A stretch of DNA of 64,000 nt from NCBI RefSeq assembly GCF_030766935.1, contig NZ_JASERL010000013.1:62001-126000 (forward strand), read 5' to 3'. The position numbers were made by a program, and so were the translations under genes. The notes beneath the pieces were generated by a model that saw only the letters and a program-made list of their open reading frames with translations, searched no databases and had not been told where the DNA came from. Shown piece by piece: positions 50,539-61,511 of the stretch (positions are counted from its first letter, which is position 1; each line of letters starts with the position of its first letter). Source of the stretch: Streptomyces sp. KL109B. Lineage in GTDB: Bacteria; Actinomycetota; Actinomycetes; Streptomycetales; Streptomycetaceae.

Positions 50539-51078
50539 ATGACCGATATCAAGGAGCTGCTCCTCAGCCGCATCCGCGATGTGCAGGACTATCCGGAGCC
50601 GGGCGTCCTCTTCAAGGACATCACCCCGCTGCTCGCGGACCCGCCGGCCTTCACCGCCCTCACCGACACCCTCGCTGAGCTGTGCGTCCGGCACGGCGCC
50701 ACGAAGATCGTCGGCCTGGAGGCGCGCGGCTTCATCCTGGGCGCCCCCGTCGCGATCCGCGCGGGCCTCGGATTCATCCCCGTACGCAAGGCGGGCAAGC
50801 TCCCCGGCGCGACGCTCTCGCAGTCGTACGACCTCGAGTACGGCTCCGCCGAGATCGAGGTGCACGCCGAGGACCTCGGCGCCGACGACCGTGTCATGGT
50901 GATCGACGACGTGCTGGCCACCGGCGGCACCGCCGAGGCCGCCGTGCGTCTGATCCGCCGCGCGGGCGCCGAGGTCGCGGGCTGCGCGGTCCTCATGGAG
51001 CTCGGCTTCCTCTCCGGCCGCGAGCGCCTGGAACCCGCGCTTCAGGGCGCCCCGCTCGACGCCCTGCTGGTCGTGTGA
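50539..51078 (+). CDS. apt: Adenine phosphoribosyltransferase
   Basis: A 179-aa salvage enzyme that converts adenine and PRPP to AMP. The PRPP motif is V-M-V-I-D-D-V-L-A-T-G-G-T-A; Y-P-E-P-G-V-L-F-K-D-I-T-P near residue 15 is the Apt signature. ATG at 50539 follows GAGGTG. It sits between secF and relA, the usual actinobacterial arrangement. Confidence 0.96.
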   Translation: MTDIKELLLSRIRDVQDYPEPGVLFKDITPLLADPPAFTALTDTLAELCVRHGATKIVGLEARGFILGAPVAIRAGLGFIPVRKAGKLPGATLSQSYDLEYGSAEIEVHAEDLGADDRVMVIDDVLATGGTAEAAVRLIRRAGAEVAGCAVLMELGFLSGRERLEPALQGAPLDALLVV

Positions 51079-51273
51079 AGCGGTGAAGCGGTTGAATCCG
51101 TAAAACGGCAGGTCATAGCCTTGTTGGCGGGCCCGGAGGAATCCGGCGCCCGCCACTGGTGTTCCACGAATACGTAACCGTCCCACCGGCCCAGGGCGAG
51201 CCGAGGACTCCGGATCGATACCATGGGCTCTCCGGGACCTGAACGGGGGACCCGTCGCGCACGAGGAGCGCCG

Positions 51274-53787
<2,514 letters not shown>

Positions 53788-53843
53788 TTTTCGCCCCTGC
53801 GGCGATTGAGCAGCGGGGTCCGGGGCAGCGCCCCGAGGCATGA

Positions 53844-53878
53844 GAACGGCCCCCGAGCACAGTGCTCGGGGGCCGTTC
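53844..53878. terminator. Bidirectional terminator between relA and the DUF349 gene
   Basis: GAACGGCCCCCGAGC at 53844-53858 pairs with its complement at 53864-53878 around ACAGT. It lies between two convergent stop codons. Confidence 0.9.
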
Positions 53879-53901
53879 CACGTACCGGTCTCAGCGGAGC
53901 G

Positions 53902-55134
53902 TCACCCGCCGAACTCGTGCAAGCCCTTCAACGCCTGGTCCAGCAGCGCCTGCCGCCCATCGAGCTCACGCTGCAGCTTGTCGGCCTTCGCGTTGTTGCC
54001 CTGCGCACGCGCCTGCTCGATCTGACCCGTGAGCTTGTCGACCGCGGCCTGCAGCTGACCGGTGAGGCCCTCGGCACGCGCGCGTGCCTCCGGGTTCGTC
54101 CGGCGCCACTCCGCTTCCTCGGACTCCTGGATGGCCCGCTCCACGGCGTGCATCCGGCCCTCGACCTTCGGCCGCGCGTCCCGCGGGACGTGGCCGATGG
54201 CCTCCCAGCGCTCGTTGATCGAGCGGAACGCGGCGCGCGCCGCCTTCAGGTCCGTGACCGGCAGGATCTTCTCGGCCTCGTCGGCGAGCGCCTCCTTGAG
54301 CTTGAGGTTCTCGCCCTGCTCGGCGTCGCGCTCGGCGAACACCGCGCTACGGGCCGCGAAGAAGATGTCCTGGGCGTCCCGGAAGCGGTTCCACAGGTCG
54401 TCCTCGTGCTCGCGCTGGGCGCGGCCCGCGGCCTTCCAGTCCGTCATCAGGTCGCGGTACCGGGCCGCCGTGGCACCCCAGTCCGTCGAGTTCGACAGCG
54501 ACTCGGCCTCGGCGACCAGCTTCTCCTTGGTCTTACGGGCCTCCTCGCGCTGCGCGTCGAGCGACGCGAAGTGCGCCTTGCGCCGCTTGGAGAAGGCCGA
54601 CCGGGCGTGCGAGAAGCGGTGCCACAGCTCGTCGTCCGACTTCCGGTCGAGCCGCGGCAGGCCCTTCCAGGTGTCCACGAGCGCGCGCAGCCGCTCGCCG
54701 GCCGCCCGCCACTGCTCGGACTGGGCCAGCTCCTCCGCCTCGACGACCAGCGCCTCCTTGGCGTGCCGGGCCTCGTCGGACTGCTTCGCCTTCTGGGCCT
54801 TGCGCTCCTCGCGCCGCGTCTCGACGCTCTCCACCAGCTTGTCGAGCCGCTTGCCGAGCGCCTCCAGGTCACCGATCGCGTGCGCGTCCGTGACCTGCTC
54901 CCGCAGGTGCTCGATCGCCGTCATGGCGTCCTTGGCCGACAGATCGGTCGTCTGCACCCGGCGTTCGAGGAGCCCGATCTCGACGACCAGGCCGTCGTAC
55001 TTGCGCTTGAAGTAGGCAAGGGCCTCCTCCGGGGACCCCGCCTTCCACGAACCGACTTCACGCTCGCTGCCGTCGGCCGAACGCACGTACACGGTCCCCG
55101 TCTCGTCGACGCGGCCCCACGGGTCGCTGCTCAC
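53902..55134 (-). CDS. DUF349-domain protein, coiled and repetitive
   Basis: A 410-aa almost wholly helical, charged protein with several DUF349 repeats, each containing a core like W-x-x-A-G/R-R-x-x-x-E-x-x-L-W-x-R-F (for example W-K-A-A-G-R-A-Q-R-E-H-E-D-D-L-W-N-R-F and W-R-A-A-G-E-R-L). The N-terminal 50 residues form a small beta part with S-D-P-W-G-R-V-D. No enzymatic motif is seen. It is conserved across actinobacteria with no known function. GTG at 55132-55134 follows GGAGGAGG. Confidence 0.85.
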   Translation of the reverse strand: MSSDPWGRVDETGTVYVRSADGSEREVGSWKAGSPEEALAYFKRKYDGLVVEIGLLERRVQTTDLSAKDAMTAIEHLREQVTDAHAIGDLEALGKRLDKLVESVETRREERKAQKAKQSDEARHAKEALVVEAEELAQSEQWRAAGERLRALVDTWKGLPRLDRKSDDELWHRFSHARSAFSKRRKAHFASLDAQREEARKTKEKLVAEAESLSNSTDWGATAARYRDLMTDWKAAGRAQREHEDDLWNRFRDAQDIFFAARSAVFAERDAEQGENLKLKEALADEAEKILPVTDLKAARAAFRSINERWEAIGHVPRDARPKVEGRMHAVERAIQESEEAEWRRTNPEARARAEGLTGQLQAAVDKLTGQIEQARAQGNNAKADKLQRELDGRQALLDQALKGLHEFGG

Positions 55135-55336
55135 AGCGCCTCCTCCACATGATGCCTGCGCGGGGCGCCTCGCCCCTGGGCATCGTCCACAGTTTCCTGG
55201 CGGGCCCGGCCCGCCCTCCACAACGCGGCTCGAATCCGCGCTGTACGAAGCCAATCTAGGCGAACGGCCGCCCCACTGTCCGCACTCAGCGCGGCTCAAA
55301 TTCCTCACCTACGCGCGCGTGGGGCGGCCGCTGGCC

Positions 55337-56122
55337 TCACTTCTTGTCGACGGTGGCCTTCTCGACCTTGACGGCCTTCTTAGGCGCCCCGTCGGCCGAG
55401 CCGCCCGTGACGCCCTTCGCGGCGACGTCCTTGACGACCTTCAGGCCCTTCGCGTCCATCGTGCCGACGGGCGTGTACGTAGGCGTCAGCTTGCTGTCCT
55501 TGTAGACGAGGAAGAACTGGCTGCCGCCGGAGTTCGGCTGCCCGGTGTTGGCCATCGCCACCGTGCCCGCCTTGTACGTCACCGAGCCGTCCTTGGCGGG
55601 CTTGCCGAGCCCCTTCAGGTTCTCGTCGGGGATCGTGTAGCCGGGGCCGCCCGCGCCGGTGCCCTCCGGGTCGCCGCACTGAAGGACGTAGATGCCCTGG
55701 GTGGTGAGGCGGTGGCACTTCGTACCGTCGAAGAAGCCCTTGTCCGCGAGGTGCTTGAACGAGTTCACCGTGTGCGGGGTCTTCGCCGCGTCCATGGCGA
55801 TATTGATGTCGCCGGCGCTCGTCTTGAAGACCATGTCGTACTTGGCCTTCTTGTCGATCGTCATCTTGGGCTCCGACGCCTTCTTGCTCGGCGAAGGCGA
55901 AGCGGACGGGCTCGCCTTCGCGCCGGAGGTGTCCTTCGTGTCGTCGCCGCTGAAGGCCCCGGCGGCGTACGCGCCACCCGTGCCGAGGACGGCCACCGCG
56001 AGCACGGAGGCGATCACGGTGTTGCGCGTGCGGGCCTTGCGCCGCGCGGACTCGCGCCGCTGCTGCTGGCGCAGGAACTTCTCCCGGGCGAGCTGACGCT
56101 GCCGCTGATCCTTGCTGACCAC
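55337..56122 (-). CDS. Membrane-anchored cyclophilin-type peptidyl-prolyl isomerase
   Basis: A 261-aa protein: basic N-terminus, one helix about 34-57, a Ser/Pro/Lys linker, and a cyclophilin domain (about 85-255) with F-K-H-L-A-D-K-G-F-F-D-G-T-K-C-H-R and N-S-G-G-S-Q-F-F-L-V. The catalytic arginine is seen in C-H-R-L. As a type II membrane protein it would help fold exported proteins outside the cell. The GTG is at 56120-56122. The gene to the right (MBL hydrolase) is divergent. Confidence 0.92.
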   Translation of the reverse strand: MVSKDQRQRQLAREKFLRQQQRRESARRKARTRNTVIASVLAVAVLGTGGAYAAGAFSGDDTKDTSGAKASPSASPSPSKKASEPKMTIDKKAKYDMVFKTSAGDINIAMDAAKTPHTVNSFKHLADKGFFDGTKCHRLTTQGIYVLQCGDPEGTGAGGPGYTIPDENLKGLGKPAKDGSVTYKAGTVAMANTGQPNSGGSQFFLVYKDSKLTPTYTPVGTMDAKGLKVVKDVAAKGVTGGSADGAPKKAVKVEKATVDKK

Positions 56123-56233
56123 CGGGTCTTCTCCTCGTACGTCTCGTGACCTTGTTGGGGCCCCTGATAGTGCCCCGTACCGTATATGGGTTCGCTGTGG
56201 AATCGGCCGCGCCGGTAGGCTCTGATCGGCCGT

Positions 56234-56259
56234 ATTCCGTTACGACATTCCGTTACGAC
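56234..56259. repeat. 13-bp tandem direct repeat in a divergent promoter region
   Basis: ATTCCGTTACGAC occurs twice without gap (56234-56246 and 56247-56259), 19 nt before the MBL start codon and between two divergent genes. It could be a regulator site. Confidence 0.8.
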
Positions 56260-56277
56260 GACACACGAAGGACGATT

Positions 56278-56988
56278 GTGCTGATTGCCGGGTTCCCCGC
56301 CGGGGCCTGGGGCACCAACTGTTATCTGGTTGCCTCCGCCGCGGGTGAGGAGTGCGTGATCATCGACCCCGGCCACCAGGCCGCTCCAGGAGTCGAGGAA
56401 GCGCTCGAGAAGCACCGCCTCAAGCCGGTGGCGGTCGTCCTCACGCACGGGCACATCGACCATGTCGCCTCGGTCGTCCCGGTCTGCGGGGCGCACGACG
56501 TCCCGGCCTGGATCCACCCCTCGGACCGCTACATGATGAGCGACCCCGAGAAGGGCATCGGCCGCTCCATCGGCATGCCGCTCATGGGCGAGCTGACCGT
56601 GGGGGAGCCGGACGACGTGCGGGAGCTGTCCGACGGCGCCGCCCTGAAGCTCGCCGGGCTCGACTTCACCGTCGCGCACGCGCCGGGCCATACCAAGGGG
56701 TCGGTGACCTTCCAGATGCCCGAGGCGGCGGACATCCCGTCCGTCTTCTTCTCGGGCGATCTGCTCTTCGCCGGCTCCATCGGACGCACCGACATGCCCG
56801 GTGGCTCCATGGACGACATGCTCGAATCGCTGGCCCGCGTGTGCCTGCCGCTCGACGACTCGACCGTGGTGCTGTCCGGACACGGCTCCCAGACGACCAT
56901 CGGCCAGGAGCGCGCCACCAACCCGTTTCTGCGGCAGGTGGCCGCCGGCCAGGGACCCTCCACCGGGGCTCCCCGACGAGGAATGTGA
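56278..56988 (+). CDS. Metallo-beta-lactamase-fold hydrolase (glyoxalase II-like)
   Basis: A 236-aa MBL-fold protein: T-H-G-H-I-D-H at 62-68, A-H-A-P-G-H-T near 134-140, [15 protein letters not shown], and G-H-G at the end. All zinc ligands are present. The order and the N-C-Y-L-V start resemble glyoxalase II-type thioester hydrolases; the substrate is not clear. GTG at 56278 follows GAAGGA by 5 nt. hisS starts 13 nt after. Confidence 0.9.
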   Translation: MLIAGFPAGAWGTNCYLVASAAGEECVIIDPGHQAAPGVEEALEKHRLKPVAVVLTHGHIDHVASVVPVCGAHDVPAWIHPSDRYMMSDPEKGIGRSIGMPLMGELTVGEPDDVRELSDGAALKLAGLDFTVAHAPGHTKGSVTFQMPEAADIPSVFFSGDLLFAGSIGRTDMPGGSMDDMLESLARVCLPLDDSTVVLSGHGSQTTIGQERATNPFLRQVAAGQGPSTGAPRRGM

Positions 56989-57001
56989 CGAGAACCCTCC
57001 C

Positions 57002-58264
57002 GTGAGTACCTTCCAGGCCCCCAAGGGCACCTACGACCTGCTTCCGCCGGACTCCGCGACGTACCTCGCGGTCCGCGAGGCGATCTCCGCACCGCTGCGG
57101 AACTCCGGCTACGGCTACATCGAGACGCCCGGCTTCGAGAACGTCGAGCTGTTCGCGCGCGGTGTCGGCGAGTCCACCGACATCGTCACCAAGGAGATGT
57201 ACGCCTTCGAGACCAAGGGCGGCGACAAGATCGCGCTGCGCCCCGAAGGCACCGCGTCCGTGCTGCGCGCCGCCCTGGAGGCCAACCTCCACAAGGCCGG
57301 CAACCTGCCCGTCAAGCTCTGGTACTCGGGCTCGTACTACCGCTACGAGCGCCCCCAGAAGGGCCGCTACCGCCACTTCTCCCAGGTCGGCGCCGAGGCG
57401 ATCGGGGCCGAGGACCCGGCCCTGGACGCCGAGTTGATCATCCTGGCGGACCAGGCGTACCGCTCGCTCGGGCTGCGGAACTTCCGCATCCTGCTCAACT
57501 CCCTCGGCGACAAGGAGTGCCGCCCGGTCTACCGGGAGGCGCTGCAGACGTTCCTGCGCGGCCTCGACCTCGACGAGGAAACCCTGCGCCGCGCCGAGAT
57601 CAACCCGCTGCGCGTCCTCGACGACAAGCGGCCCGACGTCCAGAAGCAGCTCGTGGGCGCGCCCATGCTGCGCGACTACCTGTGCGACGCCTGCAAGGCG
57701 TACCACGAGCAGGTGCGCGAGCTGCTCACCGCCGAGGGCGTCGCCTTCGAGGACGACGAGAAGCTCGTGCGCGGCCTGGACTACTACACGCGCACCACCT
57801 TCGAGTTCGTCCACGACGGCCTCGGCTCGCAGTCCGCGGTGGGCGGCGGCGGCCGCTACGACGGCCTCTCCGAGATGATCGGCGGCCCCTCGCTGCCCTC
57901 GGTCGGCTGGGCGCTCGGAGTGGACCGTACGGTGCTCGCGCTGGAGGCGGAGGGCGTCGAACTCGAACTGCCCGCCACCACCAGCGTGTTCGCGGTGCCG
58001 CTCGGCGACGAGGCGCGGCGCGTGCTGTTCGCCAAGGTGACCGAGCTGCGCAAGGCCGGGATCTCGGCGGACTTCTCGTTCGGTGGCAAGGGCCTCAAGG
58101 GCGCCATGAAGAGCGCCAACCGGTCCGGCGCGCGGTTCACGCTCGTCGCCGGTGAGCGCGACCTCGCCGAAGGCGTCGTCCAGCTCAAGGACATGGAGTC
58201 CGGCGAGCAGGACGCCGTCGCGGTCGACGAGATCGTGAACGTCCTCACCGCGAAGCTCAAGTAG
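57002..58264 (+). CDS. hisS: Histidine-tRNA ligase
   Basis: A 420-aa class II synthetase with [10 protein letters not shown] at the start, motif 2 around [16 protein letters not shown], the histidine signature [12 protein letters not shown], motif 3 G-G-G-G-R-Y-D-G-L and [11 protein letters not shown], and an anticodon domain from about 325. GTG at 57002 overlaps no gene and has only a weak GAGAA box, so it may be coupled to the MBL gene. Confidence 0.97.
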   Translation: MSTFQAPKGTYDLLPPDSATYLAVREAISAPLRNSGYGYIETPGFENVELFARGVGESTDIVTKEMYAFETKGGDKIALRPEGTASVLRAALEANLHKAGNLPVKLWYSGSYYRYERPQKGRYRHFSQVGAEAIGAEDPALDAELIILADQAYRSLGLRNFRILLNSLGDKECRPVYREALQTFLRGLDLDEETLRRAEINPLRVLDDKRPDVQKQLVGAPMLRDYLCDACKAYHEQVRELLTAEGVAFEDDEKLVRGLDYYTRTTFEFVHDGLGSQSAVGGGGRYDGLSEMIGGPSLPSVGWALGVDRTVLALEAEGVELELPATTSVFAVPLGDEARRVLFAKVTELRKAGISADFSFGGKGLKGAMKSANRSGARFTLVAGERDLAEGVVQLKDMESGEQDAVAVDEIVNVLTAKLK

Positions 58265-58276
58265 CTCCACACGCAT

Positions 58277-58315
58277 CGTTCGAGGCCCCGGGGTTCCGCC
58301 CCGGGGCCTCGAACG
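58277..58315 (+). terminator. Strong terminator after hisS
   Basis: A perfect 17-bp stem with arms CGTTCGAGGCCCCGGGG and its complement around TTCCG, followed by TTTCGG. Confidence 0.92.
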
Positions 58316-58439
58316 TTTCGGCCTCCGCAGGCGTACATGCTTACGACCATCAGACAGTGGAGCAAGGGGCCGGTGCGGCACAATGAGCGTGCCCGGAGAA
58401 GACCCCTCTCGCGTACTCACTCACCTATGGATCGGCGTG

Positions 58440-59081
58440 ATGAGCAAGACGACCCCAGCAAGCGACACCGTCTCCCGTGACACCGGTGCCGAGCCCGCCC
58501 CGCGCTCCGTCGGGGGCAGCCGAGCCTTCGGGCTGCTCCTGGTGATCACAGGGGCGGCCGGTGTGCTCGCCTCGTGGATCATCACCCTCGACAAGTTCAA
58601 GCTGCTCGAGGACCCGAACTTCACACCGGGCTGCTCCCTGAACCCGGTCATCTCCTGCGGCAACATCATGAAGAGCGACCAGGCCTCGGTCTTCGGCTTC
58701 CCGAACCCGATGCTCGGCCTCGTCGCGTACGGCATCGTGATCTGCGTCGGCATGAGCCTGCTGGCCCGCGCCACGTTCCCGCGCTGGTACTGGCTGACCT
58801 TCAACGCGGGCTGCCTGTTCGGCGTCGGCTTCGTGACCTGGCTGCAGTTCCAGTCCCTGTACCGGATCAACGCCCTGTGCCTGTGGTGCTGCCTGGCCTG
58901 GGTCGCCACGATCCTGATGTTCTGGTACGTCACGTCGTTCAACGTCCGCAACGGCTTCCTGCCGGCGCCGCGCCCCCTCAAGACGTTCTTCGAGGACTTC
59001 ACCTGGGCCCTGCCGGTGCTGCACGTCGGCATCATCATCGTGCTGATCTTCACGCGCTGGGGCGCCAGCCTCTGGGCCTGA
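58440..59081 (+). CDS. Vitamin K epoxide reductase (VKOR)-family protein
   Basis: A 213-aa membrane protein with about five helices. The active C-x-x-C is in A-L-C-L-W-C-C and the shuttle cysteine pair in C-S-L-N-P-V-I-S-C-G near residues 62-71. In actinobacteria VKOR reoxidises DsbA-like proteins with menaquinone, so it forms disulfides in exported proteins. ATG at 58440 follows GGATCGG; the longer frame from 58383 lacks a ribosome site. Confidence 0.9.
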   Translation: MSKTTPASDTVSRDTGAEPAPRSVGGSRAFGLLLVITGAAGVLASWIITLDKFKLLEDPNFTPGCSLNPVISCGNIMKSDQASVFGFPNPMLGLVAYGIVICVGMSLLARATFPRWYWLTFNAGCLFGVGFVTWLQFQSLYRINALCLWCCLAWVATILMFWYVTSFNVRNGFLPAPRPLKTFFEDFTWALPVLHVGIIIVLIFTRWGASLWA

Positions 59082-59141
59082 GCGTGGGCCCGACCGGCCG
59101 CGCCTCGGGCGTTGTCAGTGGCGTGACTTAGGGTTCTGATC

Positions 59142-60521
59142 GTGGAACCCGACCTCTTCACCGCCGCAGCCGAAGACCGCCAGGAGAAGGACCCGACCGC
59201 GAGCCCCCTGGCCGTCCGGATGCGCCCGCGCACCCTCGACGAGGTCGTCGGCCAGCAGCACCTGCTCAAGCAGGGTTCGCCGCTGCGCCGACTCGTCGGC
59301 GAGGGCGGCTCCGGCCCCGCGGGCGCCTCCTCCGTGATCCTCTGGGGCCCGCCCGGCATCGGCAAGACCACGCTCGCGTACGTCGTCTCCAAGGCGACGA
59401 ACAAGCGGTTCGTGGAGCTGTCCGCGATCACCGCGGGCGTCAAGGAGGTCCGCGCCGTCATCGAGGGCGCCCGCCGCGCTATGGGCGGGCACGGCAAGGA
59501 GACCGTCCTCTTCCTCGACGAGATCCACCGCTTCAGCAAGGCCCAGCAGGACTCGCTGCTGCCCGCCGTCGAGAACCGCTGGGTGACGCTGATCGCGGCG
59601 ACCACCGAGAACCCGTACTTCTCGGTGATCTCCCCGCTCCTGTCCCGCTCCCTGCTCCTCACCCTGGAGCATTTGACCGACGACGACCTGCGCGGACTCC
59701 TCGCCCGCGCGCTCACGGAGGAGCGCGGCCTCGCCGGCGCCGTGACGCTCGCCGAGGACGCCGAGGGGCACATCCTGCGGGTGGCCGGGGGAGACGCCCG
59801 GCGTGCGCTCACCGCCCTGGAGGCGGCGGCCGGAGCGGCCATCGCCAAGGGCGAGGAGACCGTCACCCTCGAAAGCGTCGAGGAGTCGGTGAACCGCGCG
59901 GCGGTCAAGTACGACAAGGACGGCGACCAGCACTACGACGTGGCGAGCGCCCTCATCAAGTCCATCCGCGGCTCGGACGTGGACGCGGCGCTGCACTACC
60001 TGGCCCGCATGATCGAGGCCGGCGAGGACCCCCGCTTCATCGCCCGCCGCCTGATGATCTCCGCCAGCGAGGACATCGGCCTCGCCGACCCCACGGCCCT
60101 GCCGACCGCCGTCGCCGCCGCCCAGGCCGTCGCCATGATCGGCTTCCCGGAGGCGGCGCTCACCCTCAGCCACGCGACGATCGCCCTGGCGTTGGCCCCG
60201 AAGTCGAACGCGGCGACGACGGCCATCGGCGCCGCCATGGAAGACGTCCGCAAGGGCCTCGCCGGCCCCGTGCCGCCGCACCTGCGCGACGGGCACTACA
60301 AGGGCGCCGCCAAGCTCGGCCACGCGCAGGGGTACGTGTATCCGCACGACGTCCCCGGCGGCATCGCCGCCCAGCAGTACGCGCCGGACGCGATTGCCGG
60401 CAGCCGCTACTACCAGCCGACGCGATACGGGGCGGAGGCCCGGTACGCGGACGTGGTGGAGCGGGTCCGCGAGCGGCTCGGCGGGCCCGCGAAGGACCCC
60501 GGCGGCGAGGGCTCCGGCTGA
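59142..60521 (+). CDS. rarA: AAA+ recombination factor RarA (MgsA)
   Basis: A 459-aa clamp-loader-related ATPase. Walker [11 protein letters not shown] near 70-78, Walker [15 protein letters not shown], sensor 1 [10 protein letters not shown], and the MgsA C-terminal part with [13 protein letters not shown]. It acts at stalled replication forks. The GTG at 59142 has a weak site; it starts 60 nt after VKOR. Confidence 0.95.
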   Translation: MEPDLFTAAAEDRQEKDPTASPLAVRMRPRTLDEVVGQQHLLKQGSPLRRLVGEGGSGPAGASSVILWGPPGIGKTTLAYVVSKATNKRFVELSAITAGVKEVRAVIEGARRAMGGHGKETVLFLDEIHRFSKAQQDSLLPAVENRWVTLIAATTENPYFSVISPLLSRSLLLTLEHLTDDDLRGLLARALTEERGLAGAVTLAEDAEGHILRVAGGDARRALTALEAAAGAAIAKGEETVTLESVEESVNRAAVKYDKDGDQHYDVASALIKSIRGSDVDAALHYLARMIEAGEDPRFIARRLMISASEDIGLADPTALPTAVAAAQAVAMIGFPEAALTLSHATIALALAPKSNAATTAIGAAMEDVRKGLAGPVPPHLRDGHYKGAAKLGHAQGYVYPHDVPGGIAAQQYAPDAIAGSRYYQPTRYGAEARYADVVERVRERLGGPAKDPGGEGSG

Positions 60522-60865
60522 TCCGGTAGACTTCTCCGAAGTGCTGTGTCCCGTGTCCGGGATCCCGAAAGGGAGACCGACACCACCAGAGCGGGACATC
60601 AAGCCGGATCCCCCGAACCGTACGGCGTCAAAACCGCGCGGCACAGGAGATCCAGGAGCGTCGCGCACCGTCGAAGGTGTCGCGGGCAGCCCACCACCTC
60701 AGAGATGACGGTCGGTGGGCCACTCGCGTGCTGCACGTATGTGCCCAGTTCTGGGAGCGGCTGCCCTGTCTCACCCCGGTGAGGAGGGTTTCCCGGGCTG
60801 CGGATGCGACCTCCCCAAACCCTGGTGAAGCCGTATTCGCATCAGAAACATGAGGTGTTTGGTTC
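60522..60865 (+). other. 344-nt leader/intergenic region of rpsD
   Basis: TAGACT at 60527-60532 is a good -10 box, so most of this stretch is probably transcribed as a leader of over 300 nt. It holds a 7-bp long-range stem (GCCCACC 60689-60695 with GGTGGGC 60714-60720), a compact hairpin CTCACC/GGTGAG near 60770-60784, and a GAGGTG box just before rpsD. No gene is convincing. Confidence 0.5.
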
Positions 60866-61480
60866 ATGGCGAACCAGTCCCGCCCCAAGGTCAAGAAGTC
60901 GCGTGCCCTCGGCATCGCGCTGACCCCGAAGGCCGTCAAGTACTTCGAGGCCCGCCCCTACCCGCCGGGCGAGCACGGCCGCGGCCGCAAGCAGAACTCG
61001 GACTACAAGGTCCGTCTGCTCGAGAAGCAGCGTCTGCGCGCCCAGTACGACCTGAGCGAGAAGCAGATCGCCCGCGCCTACGACCGCGCCAAGAAGGTCG
61101 AGGGCAAGACGGGCGAGGCGCTCGTCATCGAGCTGGAGCGTCGTCTCGACGCCCTGGTCCTTCGCTCGGGCATCGCCCGGACGATCTACCAGGCCCGTCA
61201 GATGGTCGTCCACGGCCACATCGAGGTCAACGGCCAGAAGGTCGACAAGCCGTCCTTCCGCGTGAAGCCGGACGACGTCGTGATGGTCCGCGAGCGCAGC
61301 CGCAACAAGCCGCTGTTCCAGGTCGCGCGTGAGGGTGGCTTCGCCCCCGAGGGCGAGACCCCGCGTTACCTCCAGGTGAACCTGAAGGCCCTGGCCTTCC
61401 GCCTGGACCGTGACCCGAACCGCAAGGAGATCCCCGTGATCTGCGACGAGCAGCTCGTCGTCGAGTACTACGCCCGCTGA
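60866..61480 (+). CDS. rpsD: Small ribosomal subunit protein uS4
   Basis: A 204-aa primary 16S-rRNA-binding protein with the S4 RNA-binding domain (about 91-155: [26 protein letters not shown]). The N-terminus reads [15 protein letters not shown], lacking the C-x-x-C zinc motif of many bacterial S4 proteins, so it is the zinc-free type. It is a single gene, not in the alpha operon. ATG at 60866. Confidence 0.97.
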   Translation: MANQSRPKVKKSRALGIALTPKAVKYFEARPYPPGEHGRGRKQNSDYKVRLLEKQRLRAQYDLSEKQIARAYDRAKKVEGKTGEALVIELERRLDALVLRSGIARTIYQARQMVVHGHIEVNGQKVDKPSFRVKPDDVVMVRERSRNKPLFQVAREGGFAPEGETPRYLQVNLKALAFRLDRDPNRKEIPVICDEQLVVEYYAR

Positions 61481-61511
61481 CCGACCAGCGGACGTAGTCT
61501 CACCCTGCGTT

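Noticed and set aside
60546-60782. A 78-codon frame upstream of rpsD
   Set aside because: No ribosome site and Arg/Ser-rich composition as in random GC-rich frames; the region is better explained as a leader.
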